NCBI GenBank assembly: GCA_946894095.1
Contig: OX335660.1
Location: 15,133,001-15,197,000, forward strand
Direction of reading: 5' to 3'
Source: Incurvaria masculella
Taxonomy: Eukaryota; Arthropoda; Insecta; Lepidoptera; Incurvariidae
Length of the DNA stretch: 64,000 nucleotides
Shown: piece after piece, positions 19,401 to 28,892 of the stretch
Position numbering within the stretch: the first letter of the stretch is position 1
How the letters are laid out: each line of letters begins with the position of its first letter
Notes under the pieces: model-generated
Told to the model about the DNA's origin: nothing
Seen by the model: only the letters and a program-made list of their open reading frames with translations
Database searches by the model: none
Program-made: the position numbers and the translations under genes

Positions 19401-21203
19401 AGTAGTGGTCGACGACGCCTTCAAAACTGCGTGATGCGGTAGGTAGAAATCCTTGACAGCACCTGAAGCGTAAGTATTCGGGAACACATCAATTTCAACA
19501 GCGTGATCCAATTCTAGAAACTCATCGATAAACTGTTTATAAGTTTTATAGAAGGCAGGATCCTTCTGAAATCGTCGCTCCATGGAGCGGAGACAATGTA
19601 ACGCAGTATCAAATGATCTGCCTAGATTTTTCAATCTATCTGGTATGAGCGGTAAGTCTACGCAGTATCTACCACTGAAGTCACGACGAACCGATTCTAC
19701 ATACCCCATTTCAATCTCGTCATCTTTATTAACACTGGATGACATATTACATTCTTCGACTTCAAAGAATTTTGACATTATTTGTGACACATTTTGAGAG
19801 TCTTGCTCTACACCCGTGACACAACAACAGGTTTTGGAATTAATGGACGATTTACCCGGTATCGTCCCACCAAAAACCCACCCTAGCGATGTATTTACTA
19901 AGCATGGCATATTTGCTCCTAGATCAATCTTACCCTTGGTGATCAATTTAAAGAAGTAATGTGCACTCAGTAGAATGTCTACTTCGCTAGAAACATTAAA
20001 ATTCGGGTCCGCCAATTTTACAAATGATGGCCACTTTAACTTATTTTTCGCAAACGTTACACCTGGTACGCAAGCGATACGGCTTAAAATGCCGCATTCA
20101 ACGTCAATTTCATGATCGTTGGTTCTAGACCTTAATGACAATTTAACGGTATCACTAACCTTTTCTCCGATGCTTCCGACCCCACTTACTCCCCAATTTG
20201 CAGACATTTTTTTATTCATTAACCCCAACTTGTTAACTAGGTTGCTGGTAATGAGGCTCCTCTCGCAAGCGCTGTCGAGCAGTACTCTCACAGTATGTGA
20301 GTTGCCATGAATGTCCTTAGCTAGTACCAACGCTGTTGAGGTGAGATCTATATAATCATCTGGAGGTGTGGAAAGGCTAGTTTTACCTGTAAAGCTGCTG
20401 GCGTTCGACTGAACATTTTGAACGCCGCCAAGGCCAACGACTCCCGCCACAGGTGGCGGTGAGGGTGCAATAGGGTTTGCAACATTAGTAAGGTTCTGTG
20501 GATTACTTAGGTGCAAAAAAGTATGGTGGTTTCTTTGGCACGAGTCACATTTCATTTGGCTACGGCAATTTAGAACAGAATGGTTAGGCTTTAAACAAAG
20601 GAAATACAATTTTTCCTTTTCGACGACGATTCTACGCTCAGTAGGTTTCATTCTGGTGAATTTATAGCAGCGTGACAAGGTGTGTGGCTTATTACATAAT
20701 AAGCAAGTTGTCATGACCTTTTTTTCTGTCTTGGTAGCATTCTGCGTAGCGGCACCGGTTGCGAGCGCCTGTTTCGGAGAGCTCGCCGCGTCCTCGCGTG
20801 CTAGCGTCTCGTACGCTCGGCATCGCGTCTGCGCATGGTCAAGAAACTCCTGCAATGTGGGAAACGTTTCACTATTTCGTCTGATTTCAAATTCTCTCAA
20901 TGTTTCGTTATCCAACCGTTTAGAAAGGATATTAATGAGAAGTGTATCAGAGAGATTTGGTAACTTCAACGATTTTAGTGACTCATAATGCTGGTTGAAC
21001 AAGTTTAAGGTCTTCCGCTGATGCGTGCGAGTCGATTTAGGCATATCCATTATAGCATTTATGTGCTGATTCGCAAGCAAGATTTTATCATCGTACTGTT
21101 TAAGTATAATGTTCCAAGCTATAACATAATTTTCACTTAAACAATCTATGTTACTTATCAAAGCCAAAGCTTCCCCTGAAAGTGACGTTTTCAGAAAATA
21201 CAT
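16416..21203 (-). CDS. pol: BEL/Pao Gag (C-terminal part)-Pol polyprotein
   Basis: 1595 codons from the first Met. In order: the C-terminal part of a Pao-type Gag (DUF1759-like, starting YFLKTSLSGEA); zinc knuckles of the CLLC...H...C type at about 167-226; an aspartic protease with LLDSACE at about 308-314 (DSA instead of DTG, usual in Pao); reverse transcriptase with YMDD at 726-729; RNase H; integrase with zinc site and DDE core near 1280-1420; and a DUF5641-like C-terminal domain ending LCLLPI. The beginning of Gag is in another frame (21218-21721). The polyprotein itself has no internal stop. Acts in cytoplasmic particles; integrase inserts the cDNA. Confidence 0.93.
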   Translation of the reverse strand: MYFLKTSLSGEALALISNIDCLSENYVIAWNIILKQYDDKILLANQHINAIMDMPKSTRTHQRKTLNLFNQHYESLKSLKLPNLSDTLLINILSKRLDNETLREFEIRRNSETFPTLQEFLDHAQTRCRAYETLAREDAASSPKQALATGAATQNATKTEKKVMTTCLLCNKPHTLSRCYKFTRMKPTERRIVVEKEKLYFLCLKPNHSVLNCRSQMKCDSCQRNHHTFLHLSNPQNLTNVANPIAPSPPPVAGVVGLGGVQNVQSNASSFTGKTSLSTPPDDYIDLTSTALVLAKDIHGNSHTVRVLLDSACERSLITSNLVNKLGLMNKKMSANWGVSGVGSIGEKVSDTVKLSLRSRTNDHEIDVECGILSRIACVPGVTFAKNKLKWPSFVKLADPNFNVSSEVDILLSAHYFFKLITKGKIDLGANMPCLVNTSLGWVFGGTIPGKSSINSKTCCCVTGVEQDSQNVSQIMSKFFEVEECNMSSSVNKDDEIEMGYVESVRRDFSGRYCVDLPLIPDRLKNLGRSFDTALHCLRSMERRFQKDPAFYKTYKQFIDEFLELDHAVEIDVFPNTYASGAVKDFYLPHHAVLKASSTTTKLRCVFNASAPSSTGVSLNDVMRVGPVLQADLFTILLRFRMYVFVLISDITKMYRQIMVNPEHQPLQRILWRDSPTEKLKCLQLTRVTYGTAPASYLATRTLCQLVADDGEPYPLACEALTHHCYMDDIMAGADALNTALGLQQELTALLAKGGFELHKWYSNNEELLNSIPSEKQETCNFELGDGTPSIKTLGVVWCPGVDSFQIKVPEITQPDTLSKREILAAIAKIFDPLGLVGPVVTAAKIIMQDVWKCNVQWDEQVPTDIRDKWRDFLDGLSGLNSISIPRLCKPADAVAYELYGFADASMKAYGACVYLKATHDHDTSSIRLLCSKSRIAPIKTVTLPRLELCAALLLARLIRKVTKALTTLDISKIICFTDSTITLCWIRAEASRWNIFVANRVAEIQQLTNKEVWRHVKTTDNPADLVSRGVRPSQLQESQLWWSGPRWLSLDESTWPSELQGSEAANMVLEAKLKVSACATTQVVTSQQNDIGTCFENISSWTRLNRCMAYVLRFIGNCRARKENRSVDYLTSEELKNSMLCIVKVEQSKYYSKILNLLSEGQDNLQAELKMCKLQFLNPFVDRNGMLRVGGRIKYANLPELQRFPLLLPYRSHVAKLLAIYEHERALHTGTQSTLAGLRTRFWIVNGRSLIRNVIHKCIKCFRFRAAGADQLMADLPAVRVTPTRAFLNVGVDYAGPIQVRQSINRRAAVTKGYIALFICMVSKCLHLELVPDLSSQEFLNALTRFWYRRGKPERIFSDNATTFKGTHHIMNDLYRLFESPASSTLISDKIAKEGVKWCYIPTYSPHWGSLWESGVKMVKNHLKRIVGTTTLTYEQLNTVLINIEGIVNSRPLCALGDDPNDDDYLTPAHFVIQDKFTCFPEPNLLDVKVNRLSVYQKIVLLKQTFWKKWSMEYITSLQNRYKWNIEKPDIKVNDIVLIKGENSPPLVWALGKISDLIIGRDGHTRAAVVRTKDGLITRPITKLCLLPIDNTNC

Positions 21204-21217
21204 TTTCTGAACATTAT

Positions 21218-21721
21218 TTAATGGATTGAATGGATCATGTTAGAAAAGAGATCCTTAAAGTTACTCCACTGGGAGAACGCACCTGAAAAGGAAGGTATTT
21301 TAATTTTGGGTAATGATACCCCGGAGGTCTCACCCCTAGTTTCCTGGCGAGTGGAGGCGAACGACACGTTCGTTTGATCAGGTTTCAACTCCTCGATCCT
21401 CTCCCGCAACTCCCGATCGAGTGCCAAATATTTGGCCTCGATCGCTGCGCCCTCCTCAGAATATTTTCCGTCTCCCTCCTGATCCAGTCCCTCCAGTTCC
21501 ATTTGCACGTTCTCCACCTTTTTAAATATGTCATGCAAACGATCTATATTACACTGTGCTGTGGCAATACTATTAATATTAGTAATATCACCCATACCTT
21601 TTTGTAGCGAGGTGATGCGCCCTTTGAGGTACTTTCGCCTATTGATGAGGCCTTGTACATCGGACATAAGCGTCCCCGATGTCTGCCCCGCATTCCGGGT
21701 TGTTCCGTTGTTCTGTGCCAT
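21218..21721 (-). CDS. gag: BEL/Pao Gag N-terminal part
   Basis: 167 codons starting MAQNNGTTRN. A coiled-coil-like, charged N-terminus precedes LPKIKIPSFSGAFSQWSNF, the start of the DUF1759-type Gag core. The frame stops right after NMIHSIH, where family members continue into VQKM.YLKTSL; that continuation is present in the -1 frame and leads into the polyprotein. No X XXY YYZ slippery heptamer is evident at the junction, so a one-base deletion is more likely than programmed shifting, though BEL LTRs are otherwise identical and the element is young. Confidence 0.85.
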   Translation of the reverse strand: MAQNNGTTRNAGQTSGTLMSDVQGLINRRKYLKGRITSLQKGMGDITNINSIATAQCNIDRLHDIFKKVENVQMELEGLDQEGDGKYSEEGAAIEAKYLALDRELRERIEELKPDQTNVSFASTRQETRGETSGVSLPKIKIPSFSGAFSQWSNFKDLFSNMIHSIH

Positions 21722-22452
21722 TCTGAGGAAATAGATTCAAATAACACACACAGGAAAACCCAACGCTGTAATCTATAGGTAAGTATTAGTTTCAACAACC
21801 CTACAGTTCAAACACATTCTGTACCGATCGCTGAATCCCCTGGCAAGGTCCCCACTACAAAATTGCCATATTTGGCCTCACTTCACTTCACATCACATCA
21901 CTTCCCGCTGACTCCTGTGTTGGCGGCTGTGCCGTGCCGACGCATCGCGACAGTGTCGCGATCCCGCCGACTCCCGCCGTGCAGTGCCGGCGCATCGCGA
22001 CAATATCGCGATCCCGCAACACCCGTACCATTGTCGTCCGCCGTCGATGCGATGTCGCTGCGATGCCACATGCGCGTAGGCTGCACGTGGTCCGCCTCGT
22101 GCCTCCACGCTGCCGCTATCGATAGCGTGGGAGCCAAACCGCTTCTTTGGCCGTGCCGGTGAAGAGGACCACTCGGCGCAGCGTCTCGGCGTTGTAATGG
22201 CGGCCGCGCGCGCGAGCACAACGCTCCGCGCTCACCGGGTAGCGTGATGGCGGCCGTGCGCGCGAGCACAACGCTCCGCGCTCACCGGGTAGCGTGATGT
22301 GATGGAGGCTGTGCGAGCGCACTCCTCCGCGCCCACCGTGTGTTCCGTGCCGCTTGCCTCGTGTCGTCTCGTTGTTGCCGTCGATAATATAGAATCCGGC
22401 CCGCACCCCCTGTCCGCTTGGATACAGTTATCCGGTTAGAAGAACCAAATTA
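21722..22452 (-). other. BEL 5' leader, GC-rich with tandem repeats
   Basis: 730 bp between 5' LTR and gag. Strikingly GC- and CpG-rich compared with its surroundings. Two short tandem arrays: a ~54-bp unit with GCATCGCGACA...TCGCGATCCCGC (about 21931-22015) and a ~52-bp unit with GAGCACAACGCTCCGCGCTC (about 22196-22300). Short open frames on both strands look like by-products of GC content. Confidence 0.75.
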
Positions 22453-22678
22453 TGGACGATTCGGGAGATGCGGGCGGATAAAATAAAATGCTTCTTGACT
22501 TTAACGGAGCGGTTATAATTGATAGATAGGCACACACAGGGGCACGGTAGAAAAACAAGTGACAGAACATTCGGCGCTGCCAATGCAGCGCGCGCGCATA
22601 AGACACTGCGCATGCGTGTACAGGATGACAACATAACACAACAAAATAAGCTTGCCATTGTGCAGGCAAGATTATCCA
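22453..22678 (-). repeat. BEL 5' LTR, intact copy
   Basis: 226 bp, TGGACG...TTATCCA; shows the uninterrupted target sequence of the errantivirus (GCAGCGCGCGCGCATAAG). Confidence 0.93.
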
Positions 22679-22683
22679 GAGTG

Positions 22684-24612
22684 TTAGGTATTGAATTCTA
22701 AACTGACAATAGGAACGCATCTTAGCGAAGGGCGAATTTTATTATTTTGTCAAATGACAAACGAGAGAGATATGGATAACAATTGTGTTCATAATTTTCG
22801 ATTCACTATAAGGTCTGATGGAGAAGAATCATTCATTATTTGTGAATCGAATGTTTGATCAACGCAAACATTTAAGAGCACTGATAGGTAGGATTTATTC
22901 CAGATATTAGGAAACACTATAGCTTGAACTTGACGGATAGCTTCCACTGATGTTCAATCGCCGAAGTGTCGGTGTCAACTCGTCGGGAACAACTCGTCGA
23001 AGCCTACTCGCCGAAGTGTCGGTGTCAACTCGTAGGGAACAACTCGTCGAAGCCTACTCGCCGAAGACATATATATATATAGATATATATATAATTCAGT
23101 TCAGTAATTAAAAAAATATACAGAATAAAAAAAAATAAAAAATTAAAAAAAGTATGAAAAAAAAAATATTGTCAATTAGTAAAAAAAAAAACAAAAAAAA
23201 AAAGGAATTTATGATAACAATATGATTACTGACTGAATTGCCTATAAACCAATATATTGGATTATACTGTTGATCTACTTTTTACTAAATGATTAAGAAA
23301 AATATTTTTTTTGATCCATACATAAGGTATGTATCATTAAAATTGAATCCTTGTTTAATTTCAACAGCCCAATATATTGTACTGTACTAATGGTTCGATT
23401 TTCTTTTCAAAGAATAATTTAAATAATTTTACTATTTTAATTTCATTAAATCGAACCATTTTTTAAAACTTTTTTAATGTCTCTAGAGCTATACTGAATG
23501 ATCAACCATTCTGAACTGATTAAATAGAAAACACAGACAGATCTCTTTGAAGTTTAAAAGAGATATTTATTTTGACTTAATTTATTAGATGCGCGAATGC
23601 GCAAGTAATAAGCCACTTTGGCATTGAATTTGAATTTAATTCTACTTTCATTCATCTTCATTTCATTATTTTTAAATATTGTCAATTAGTAAAAAAAAAA
23701 ATTATTAATTGTTAACATATGGAATTTTCGCTGGGAATTTTAAAGTCCGAATGTTATAAAGTCTAATGGGTTATTCTCTGTAATTTGAAAACTTACTTAC
23801 TAGTAAATATTAAGAGTCATTAAGTACCTATCCGTAATTATAACTGCATTCAGTTATCGCTGAGATTTTCGGTCTGAAAACTTTCAGCTTTTGAATTTTA
23901 ATGAGCTCAGCTGTTTATTAGAACAACTTCTTGTTTGTAACTTAACAAAATCTGGGGAGGGGAGGGTAGTCGAACTATTTTTTATTTAATTTTTTTTTTT
24001 TAAATTTTTTAATATTATGATGTGCTTACCTGGAAACATAGTCGATTTGTTTTTTTATGTTTTGGATATACTATATAAAGTTAGTGAATGTTTTTTCCTT
24101 GTGATCAAGATATTCTTTTTAAATTCTGTTAAAAATTTAATACAAACTTGTTTGAAATTTTCAATTCGAGCATAAATTCACTTGCAGCTATTTTTGTTCA
24201 AAGAATTAGGAAAATTTTGCATTGTTCCAACTTAAGCAGCTTTCGTTCAAATAATTAGAAAATTTTTGCATTGATAAAACTTTATTTGCAGTAAGCAATT
24301 GAAACTTTAAACAGATTATACTTTTGCTGTTTGTCAAAGCCTTACTCTAAGTACACTTAGATGATTAATTAAGAATGAAAGTTTAGTAGGTTTTTAAAAC
24401 ATTCTGATGCATAATCGTAAAGAGAATTTAATTTTGGAATCCCAAAAAAAAAAAAATAGTTAATATTGTAAAATTTTAAGGGATTAGGATTAGATAGCTT
24501 TGATTAGATTTAAAATATATATGATAACTTTTTGTTAAAATTATCGTTCTATGATAGGGTGTTTTCCTTTTTTTTTTTCATTATTTTTTTTTAAACTGAA
24601 AATAGGGATATA
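22684..24612. other. Right internal region of the LARD-like element
   Basis: 1.9 kb, very AT-rich, with no credible coding region. A two-copy tandem repeat lies at 22960-23066; A-runs and T-runs are common (for example 23100-23210 and 23990-24010). It ends in GAAAATAGGGATATA before the right LTR, a weak polypurine tract. Confidence 0.65.
22960..23066. repeat. Tandem repeat, ~56-bp period
   Basis: CGCCGAAGTGTCGGTGTCAA followed by an ACTCGT..GGAACAACTCGTC stretch occurs twice, then a third CGCCGAAG. GC-richer than its AT-rich surroundings. Confidence 0.8.
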
Positions 24613-25636
24613 TGTAGGATGTTATATTTAGCATTGTCTTTATTTCCGCGGCAAGTAAAATATAGGTTGCCCATAGACAACTGTCTATGGCTGAAGAAAG
24701 AAAAAATATGAAAAAGCCAATCAAGAGAGGACACACTAGGAGTCTCAAATTTCGAAACGTTGCCATGGGAATGTGACAAGTTTGGAAGATTCCGAAAAAT
24801 AAAAATAAAAACAGGAGAATATCACTGAACTGAAAATGAAAATATTGGGTTCAGTTCGACTCCCGCGCCCGTACAGACCAGAGCTCCATTGAGAGCTTTC
24901 ATCGCGTTTTTGCAGCGCCATCTTGAAGGAATCCCCACCAATCGGAATGGTGTGAGGGTCTCGCCTCTGGCCTTCGACGCAGCTGCACCCTGAGGGAAGT
25001 CCTCCCGCGAGTGTCCGCCGTATCCTCGACACCAGGTGGTGTGCGAGTCAGATCACGCGGCCCGTGAAAGACATTATGACTCTTTGACCAGGTTCTCATA
25101 AGAGACCAAGTGTAGAGGCTGTGCAGTTTATTCCGGTGATGTTTGGAGTCAGCCAGTTGATGAGAGCGGAGTTGGAGCAGGGAGCCTGTAGCCGTCCGAC
25201 CAGTTCCAGTTTCATCTGAGGAGCGGGACGAAGACCCTAGAAACGAGACCGGCGGTAGGACTAGAGCTTCATCGGTATGTCGCATCAGCCTAACAGTTTT
25301 ACACTTCTGTTTGTGCAATGATAAACTTCAATAAACATCACTTCACCTTCATGCTGTGTGTTTGAATATTTCCTCAAAAGTCCTCTCCAAGCAGATGCAT
25401 AGATTAGGTAGGGTTTGTACGTGTTTTCTTCCGTAGCTTCGACCCTGCACCCTGAGCTTCCGACTGAGCGACCCGAGGCATCGAGATTGAGGAATGCTCT
25501 ACACGTCACCTGCATTTCCTAGATATCTAGCAAGTCGCCGTGGAGGAGACAAAACCTTTACATCCTCACTCATCACTCACTCACCACCTTCCACACGTCT
25601 ACACGCACCACACACCAACATCCAACGAACCCTACA
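24613..25636 (+). repeat. Right LTR of the LARD-like element
   Basis: 1024 bp partner of 4831-5849, ending CCTACA just before the duplicated GTAG (25637-25640). Its edge accidentally extends the neighbouring DUF7869-like reading frame by about 20 codons. Confidence 0.9.
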
Positions 25637-27433
25637 GTAGGTTAATTCATGAACACGGAATTTTGTACCAGTTTTTTTCGCATCTTTTATTATGCTTACA
25701 TATTGAGGGGGTATATAGATGGGCCCAGATTTAAGATTCCGTTTGATTTGTTTTTCTATGAGGGAGTGAACATTGTCAGCTTCGTTTTCAGTGTGGCCTA
25801 TAATCATGAATTTATGAGTAATCGATTTTATGTTACTGAAGTTTTGAATGGCGTACATGTAAGCTGTTAGTACATATTTATTTTTTTGTTGGCCACAACA
25901 ATTATCGGAATAAAATATTATATCGAGTTTTGTTTTGGTTTTTGAATTAATATCTTGTAAATATTTTAGGATGCATGAACCAATTTCATTTGCTCCTCGC
26001 AAACCATCTGTCTCCGTCCAAAAATAGCAGTGAACGTTGTCATAACTCTTTGGTTTTGGTTTTTTGTCAACGTTTACAAGTTTAGTTAACTCTGTCATAG
26101 TGAAGTTGTAGGCATTAAATTTGGACTTAAAATAGAAGGCAGATGTGTCTCCTTTAGGACACTGCAGAACGGCTTGCAGGTCATAGACGACAACTTTCTT
26201 CTGAATATTGATATTCGAACGGTCAGATATTTTTTCTTTGCGGCACCATTCCTTTTCCTTTTCATGGGCGTCATAACGTTCTTTTAAGCTTTGATCTTCC
26301 CTTGAGTTAGCAAATGCTACACAGAGATCACACTGGTCTTTTTTCGGAGAAAAAAAACTAATATAAAATTTCGTGTTAAATATTTTTAGGTAAATGTCGT
26401 AAGATCCTGTGTTTCCACCCTTTTTTTTCTGTTCATCTTCAAAATCTCTGTATAATTCTGCGACCGTTTTGCTGCCATCAATAAACTCTTTAGATGTTTG
26501 GGCACGTAAGTAATGAGATTCAATTCGAGGAATTGAATTAATATGATCCTTTATATTTTGTACTAGTTCAGGTTCAAGCTTCTTTTGATTCCCATGCTTT
26601 CCTCTCTTGTCTATTTCTACCATGCCTACTTCGTGATTTGTTTTTTTTACTACTGTTCTTATCATACGATCGGATATTCCTAGGGTATTAAGAAAAAATA
26701 TTTTACATACCCCGATTTTTTTTCCGCTGATTGTAAAGTGGAATGCTTTGTTAGCATTTCTGGGTGTCGGCGTATTTGAGTATTTATATTTTGGACAGAT
26801 ATCAGTTGTGGATAGAGAGATAAAGGTTCTTTGAGTATTTATGTTTCCCATTTTCCAATATTCGGTAAATAATCCTAATCTGCTCGCTTCATCTATGTTG
26901 ATCCGACATTTCAGCCTGCATTTATCTGTGCATGGTGACTTCATCTTTTTTTCTTCTATTACCCTTTTATTAAATGCAGAGACATATTTCTGCCCTGTAT
27001 TGCGTAGTGATTTGGATGCATATTTATTCCAGGTTTCTGGTCGGGCAATTCGTTTCTTTGTTTTAGCAGATTGAGGCTCACCTTCACTTTCTGATGAGGA
27101 GGAACATTCTGATGATGTGGACGATGATGAATTTGAAGATGATGATCTTGAAGTTGATGAACTCGATGAAGTGGGAGGAACAATTATTGGTTCCTTTAAA
27201 AAATTAATTTTTTTCTTGCGTTTTGGAATGATATATGTAGGATCTGAGTCACTTATATCGACATCACTCTCTTCGTTAGATGTAATTATCTCTTTGCTTT
27301 CTTCCGGCTTTCTTTTTATGCACATTTTTTTTTCGTGCTCATTGCTAATACACAACATTATTTCACTTGCTTTTTCTCCACAAATGCTGGAAGAGGAAAT
27401 TATTCTGCCACTTAGCGGATTCGAGGCAGATGA
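25637..27433 (-). pseudogene. DUF7869-like gene, central piece (second of three), main conserved core
   Basis: About 599 codons with no stop. The N-terminal part holds SDSDPTYIIPK, a basic KRKKK patch and a serine tract, then cysteines (CTDKCRLKC). The conserved core has CDLC, VVYDLQAV followed by YNFT, FYSDNCCGQQKN, and GHTENEADNVHSLIE. Acidic residues in these three blocks are also present in the paralogue at 1-1361, as expected of a DDE/RNase H-fold transposase; that role is inference, backed by this gene being the only one of a TIR-bounded element. The piece starts at the TA target of the Tc1-like insertion and ends at the GTAG target of the LTR element. First coding residues come from 51684-52454. 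Confidence 0.85.
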
Positions 27434-27435
27434 TA

Positions 27436-27471
27436 TAATGCGGTTTTTATAACCGTGCACTTCGAAAGAAT
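27436..27471 (+). repeat. Left terminal inverted repeat of the Tc1-like element
   Basis: 36 bp, ends near CTTCGAAAGAAT; one mismatch to the inverse of 51648-51683. Contains an internal dyad CGGTT...AACCG. Confidence 0.88.
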
Positions 27472-27750
27472 GTGGGGAATGCGGCGCGCGCACCCTCCAC
27501 TTCCCCGACCGCCCCGTCAGTACGGTTCGCAACGCTGAACATCGTACACGTGCCGCGCGCTTGTTTTGACTGCACCGAATAGAATACGCGACTCGATATA
27601 TTTTTTGTTGATTTCGATCTACTGTGTTGTGTATACGTGTCTTCCTCTACGGCCTCATCAGTACGGTTCGCAACTCTGATCATCATTTGTTTTGTTTTAA
27701 ATCCGTTAATTATTATTTTAATTGACTTTGTTGGGTTATATATATCAGTG
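27472..27750 (+). promoter_or_regulatory. 5' region of the Tc1-like element, GC-rich
   Basis: GC-rich stretch with CGCGCG and two copies of TCAGTACGGTTCGCAAC (about 27516 and 27658), now separated from the transposase gene by the 21-kb insertion. Probably the element's promoter region; inferred from position only. Confidence 0.4.
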
Positions 27751-27774
27751 TGTTTGCTGAGTCCTAAATGTGAG
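27751..27774 (+). repeat. Left 24-bp inverted repeat of the recombinase unit
   Basis: Starts TGTTTGCTGAG, ends AAATGTGAG; exact inverse of 49095-49118. No extension of the match outward. Confidence 0.9.
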
Positions 27775-27812
27775 GCTACACACCTACCTGTGCACCCAAA
27801 AACGAGACCTTT

Positions 27813-27839
27813 TCAAATCCGAGACGGTCTCGGATTTGA
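27813..27839. promoter_or_regulatory. 27-bp odd-centred perfect palindrome
   Basis: Arms of 13 bp (TCAAATCCGAGAC and its inverse) around a single G. The core GAGACNGTCTC recurs at 28110-28130. A dyad with a central base is what a dimeric DNA-binding protein, such as a recombinase or repressor, would use; function is inferred. Confidence 0.75.
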
Positions 27840-28109
27840 CTACATAAAAATTGAAATAACGGCCGAAATATAAGACTTTTGATTGGTCAGATCTCATACA
27901 CTTCATTGACCAATGAAAAGCCATCAAATTATAGTCTCGAATTCGTTAAATTTCGAAGTTCGTAAGAGTGTGATTTTTGAGACTCAAAATGCGTAGTTCC
28001 AGTGTGTGACCACCAGACGGCGCTGCAGTCGGAATTGTGTATGCTCAAGAACCCAAATGTGAGACCGCCTCGTTTTTATTTGTGTGATAATAGTGTGAGT
28101 GTATCGATC

Positions 28110-28130
28110 AAAACGAGACCGTCTCGTTTT
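28110..28130. promoter_or_regulatory. 21-bp odd-centred perfect palindrome
   Basis: Arms AAAACGAGAC and its inverse around a central C, the same GAGACNGTCTC core as 27813-27839. Lies upstream of the putative first exon. Confidence 0.75.
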
Positions 28131-28199
28131 CGCCTTATGAACAAACACACAGGTGTGTGAGAAATACATTATTGCTTATTAGGTCTACTTTTATTCTTC

Positions 28200-28399
28200 A
28201 CGGCAATCCATCAGTCAGTCGCTCTTGCTCTTGAGCTTGCAGCAGACGCGCGCGTGGGTCTTTCGTTGTGCTACCGGTGAACCAGTAACTATACTTACGA
28301 ACAGCTGAGATTGTTGGCGAATGCGTTTTTTGTTTGTTAATAAGAAGAGTACCAGTGATTTGCACTAACTAGTTGAAAAATATAAGGAGTCAACTAGTG
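28200..28399 (+). other. Putative 5' non-coding exon of the recombinase gene
   Basis: A good splice donor GTAAGT starts at 28400. The frame that would join the next exon has a stop at its end and no Met, so this exon would be untranslated. Its 5' border is a guess; no promoter motif was fixed. Confidence 0.35.
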
Positions 28400-28671
28400 G
28401 TAAGTGGATTTTTAATAATAGTATTTTATTTTACGTTGAAATTAATGTAACAACGCGGTAGAAACCTGACCGAGCTTAAAAGCTACACAGCCGTAATAGC
28501 CATATCCAGATTATTATTTGGATATGGATAATATGCTAGGAGGAATGTTTTTTAAAATTAAATTGATCATTATTGTGTTATTATTGCTTATTTATGTTTC
28601 TGCCTTTAAAGAAACACTATCCAATCTATAACTGTTTATTTTTATAACTGTGGTATTTTGAGCGGCTAATA

Positions 28672-28875
28672 GCTCAGTGGCGCAGGGACTTGCTTTCCCT
28701 GACATAGGTCATGGGTTCATGCATGGGACGTCATGAATGGGAGCTGTTCTATGGTTCGGAATCCATGCAAAACTTTAGCCCTTCCCCTAATAACTAGTTG
28801 GCAGGGTTAGGCTCGCTCGGGTTGGTACCATCACATTGGAGAAAAATATGGTCAAAGCACAGGAAAGGACGTTAA
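28672..28875 (+). mobile_element. tRNA-derived SINE
   Basis: Head with an A box (TAGCTCAGTGG) and a B-box-like GGGTTCATGC, followed by a body with GGCAGGGTTAGGCTCGCTCG and GGTTGGTACCATCACATTGG. The body recurs in the SINE split by the Harbinger at 44580-44662 and 47479-47565. It ends without a clear A-tail. Located in intron 1 of the recombinase gene. Confidence 0.7.
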
Positions 28876-28892
28876 TTCATTTCGCCAATCTT

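Larger units (their letters stand above)
8317..22678 (-). mobile_element. BEL/Pao LTR retrotransposon (about 6.9 kb without the nested errantivirus)
   Basis: Bounded by 226-bp LTRs (TGGACG...TTATCCA) and a 5-bp GAGTG duplication at 8312-8316 and 22679-22683; 5 bp is usual for BEL/Pao. The right LTR (22453-22678) is the 5' LTR because the genes read leftward. The left LTR is split by the errantivirus; its two pieces add to exactly 226 bp and look identical to the right LTR. Encodes gag and pol on the minus strand. Recent by LTR identity, but gag and pol are in different frames. Confidence 0.92.
4831..25636 (+). mobile_element. Large non-coding LTR retrotransposon (LARD-like), host of the BEL and errantivirus insertions
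   Basis: Two ~1.02-kb LTRs (4831-5849 and 24613-25636), both starting TGTAGGATG and ending CCTACA, flank ~18.8 kb. A GTAG target duplication borders the pair. Without the nested BEL element it is about 6.4 kb. The remaining internal sequence (5850-8316 and 22684-24612) has no recognisable gag or pol, so it fits a large retrotransposon derivative that needs proteins in trans. Plus orientation is suggested by TGGCGCTC two bases after the left LTR (possible primer site), a purine-rich stretch just before the right LTR, and AATAAA within the LTRs. Confidence 0.85.

Noticed and set aside
21863..22406. Several overlapping frames of 76-123 codons on both strands
   Set aside because: By-products of high GC and tandem repeats in the BEL leader; no family resemblance.
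22940..23066. CRISPR-like repeat
   Set aside because: Contiguous two-copy tandem repeat without spacers, in a eukaryotic retroelement.
25577..25636. Extra C-terminal residues of the central DUF7869-like frame
   Set aside because: Encoded by the inserted LTR; the true continuation is at 4826.
28672..28745. A tRNA gene on the plus strand
   Set aside because: Only the promoter boxes are tRNA-like; the sequence continues into a SINE body shared with another copy.
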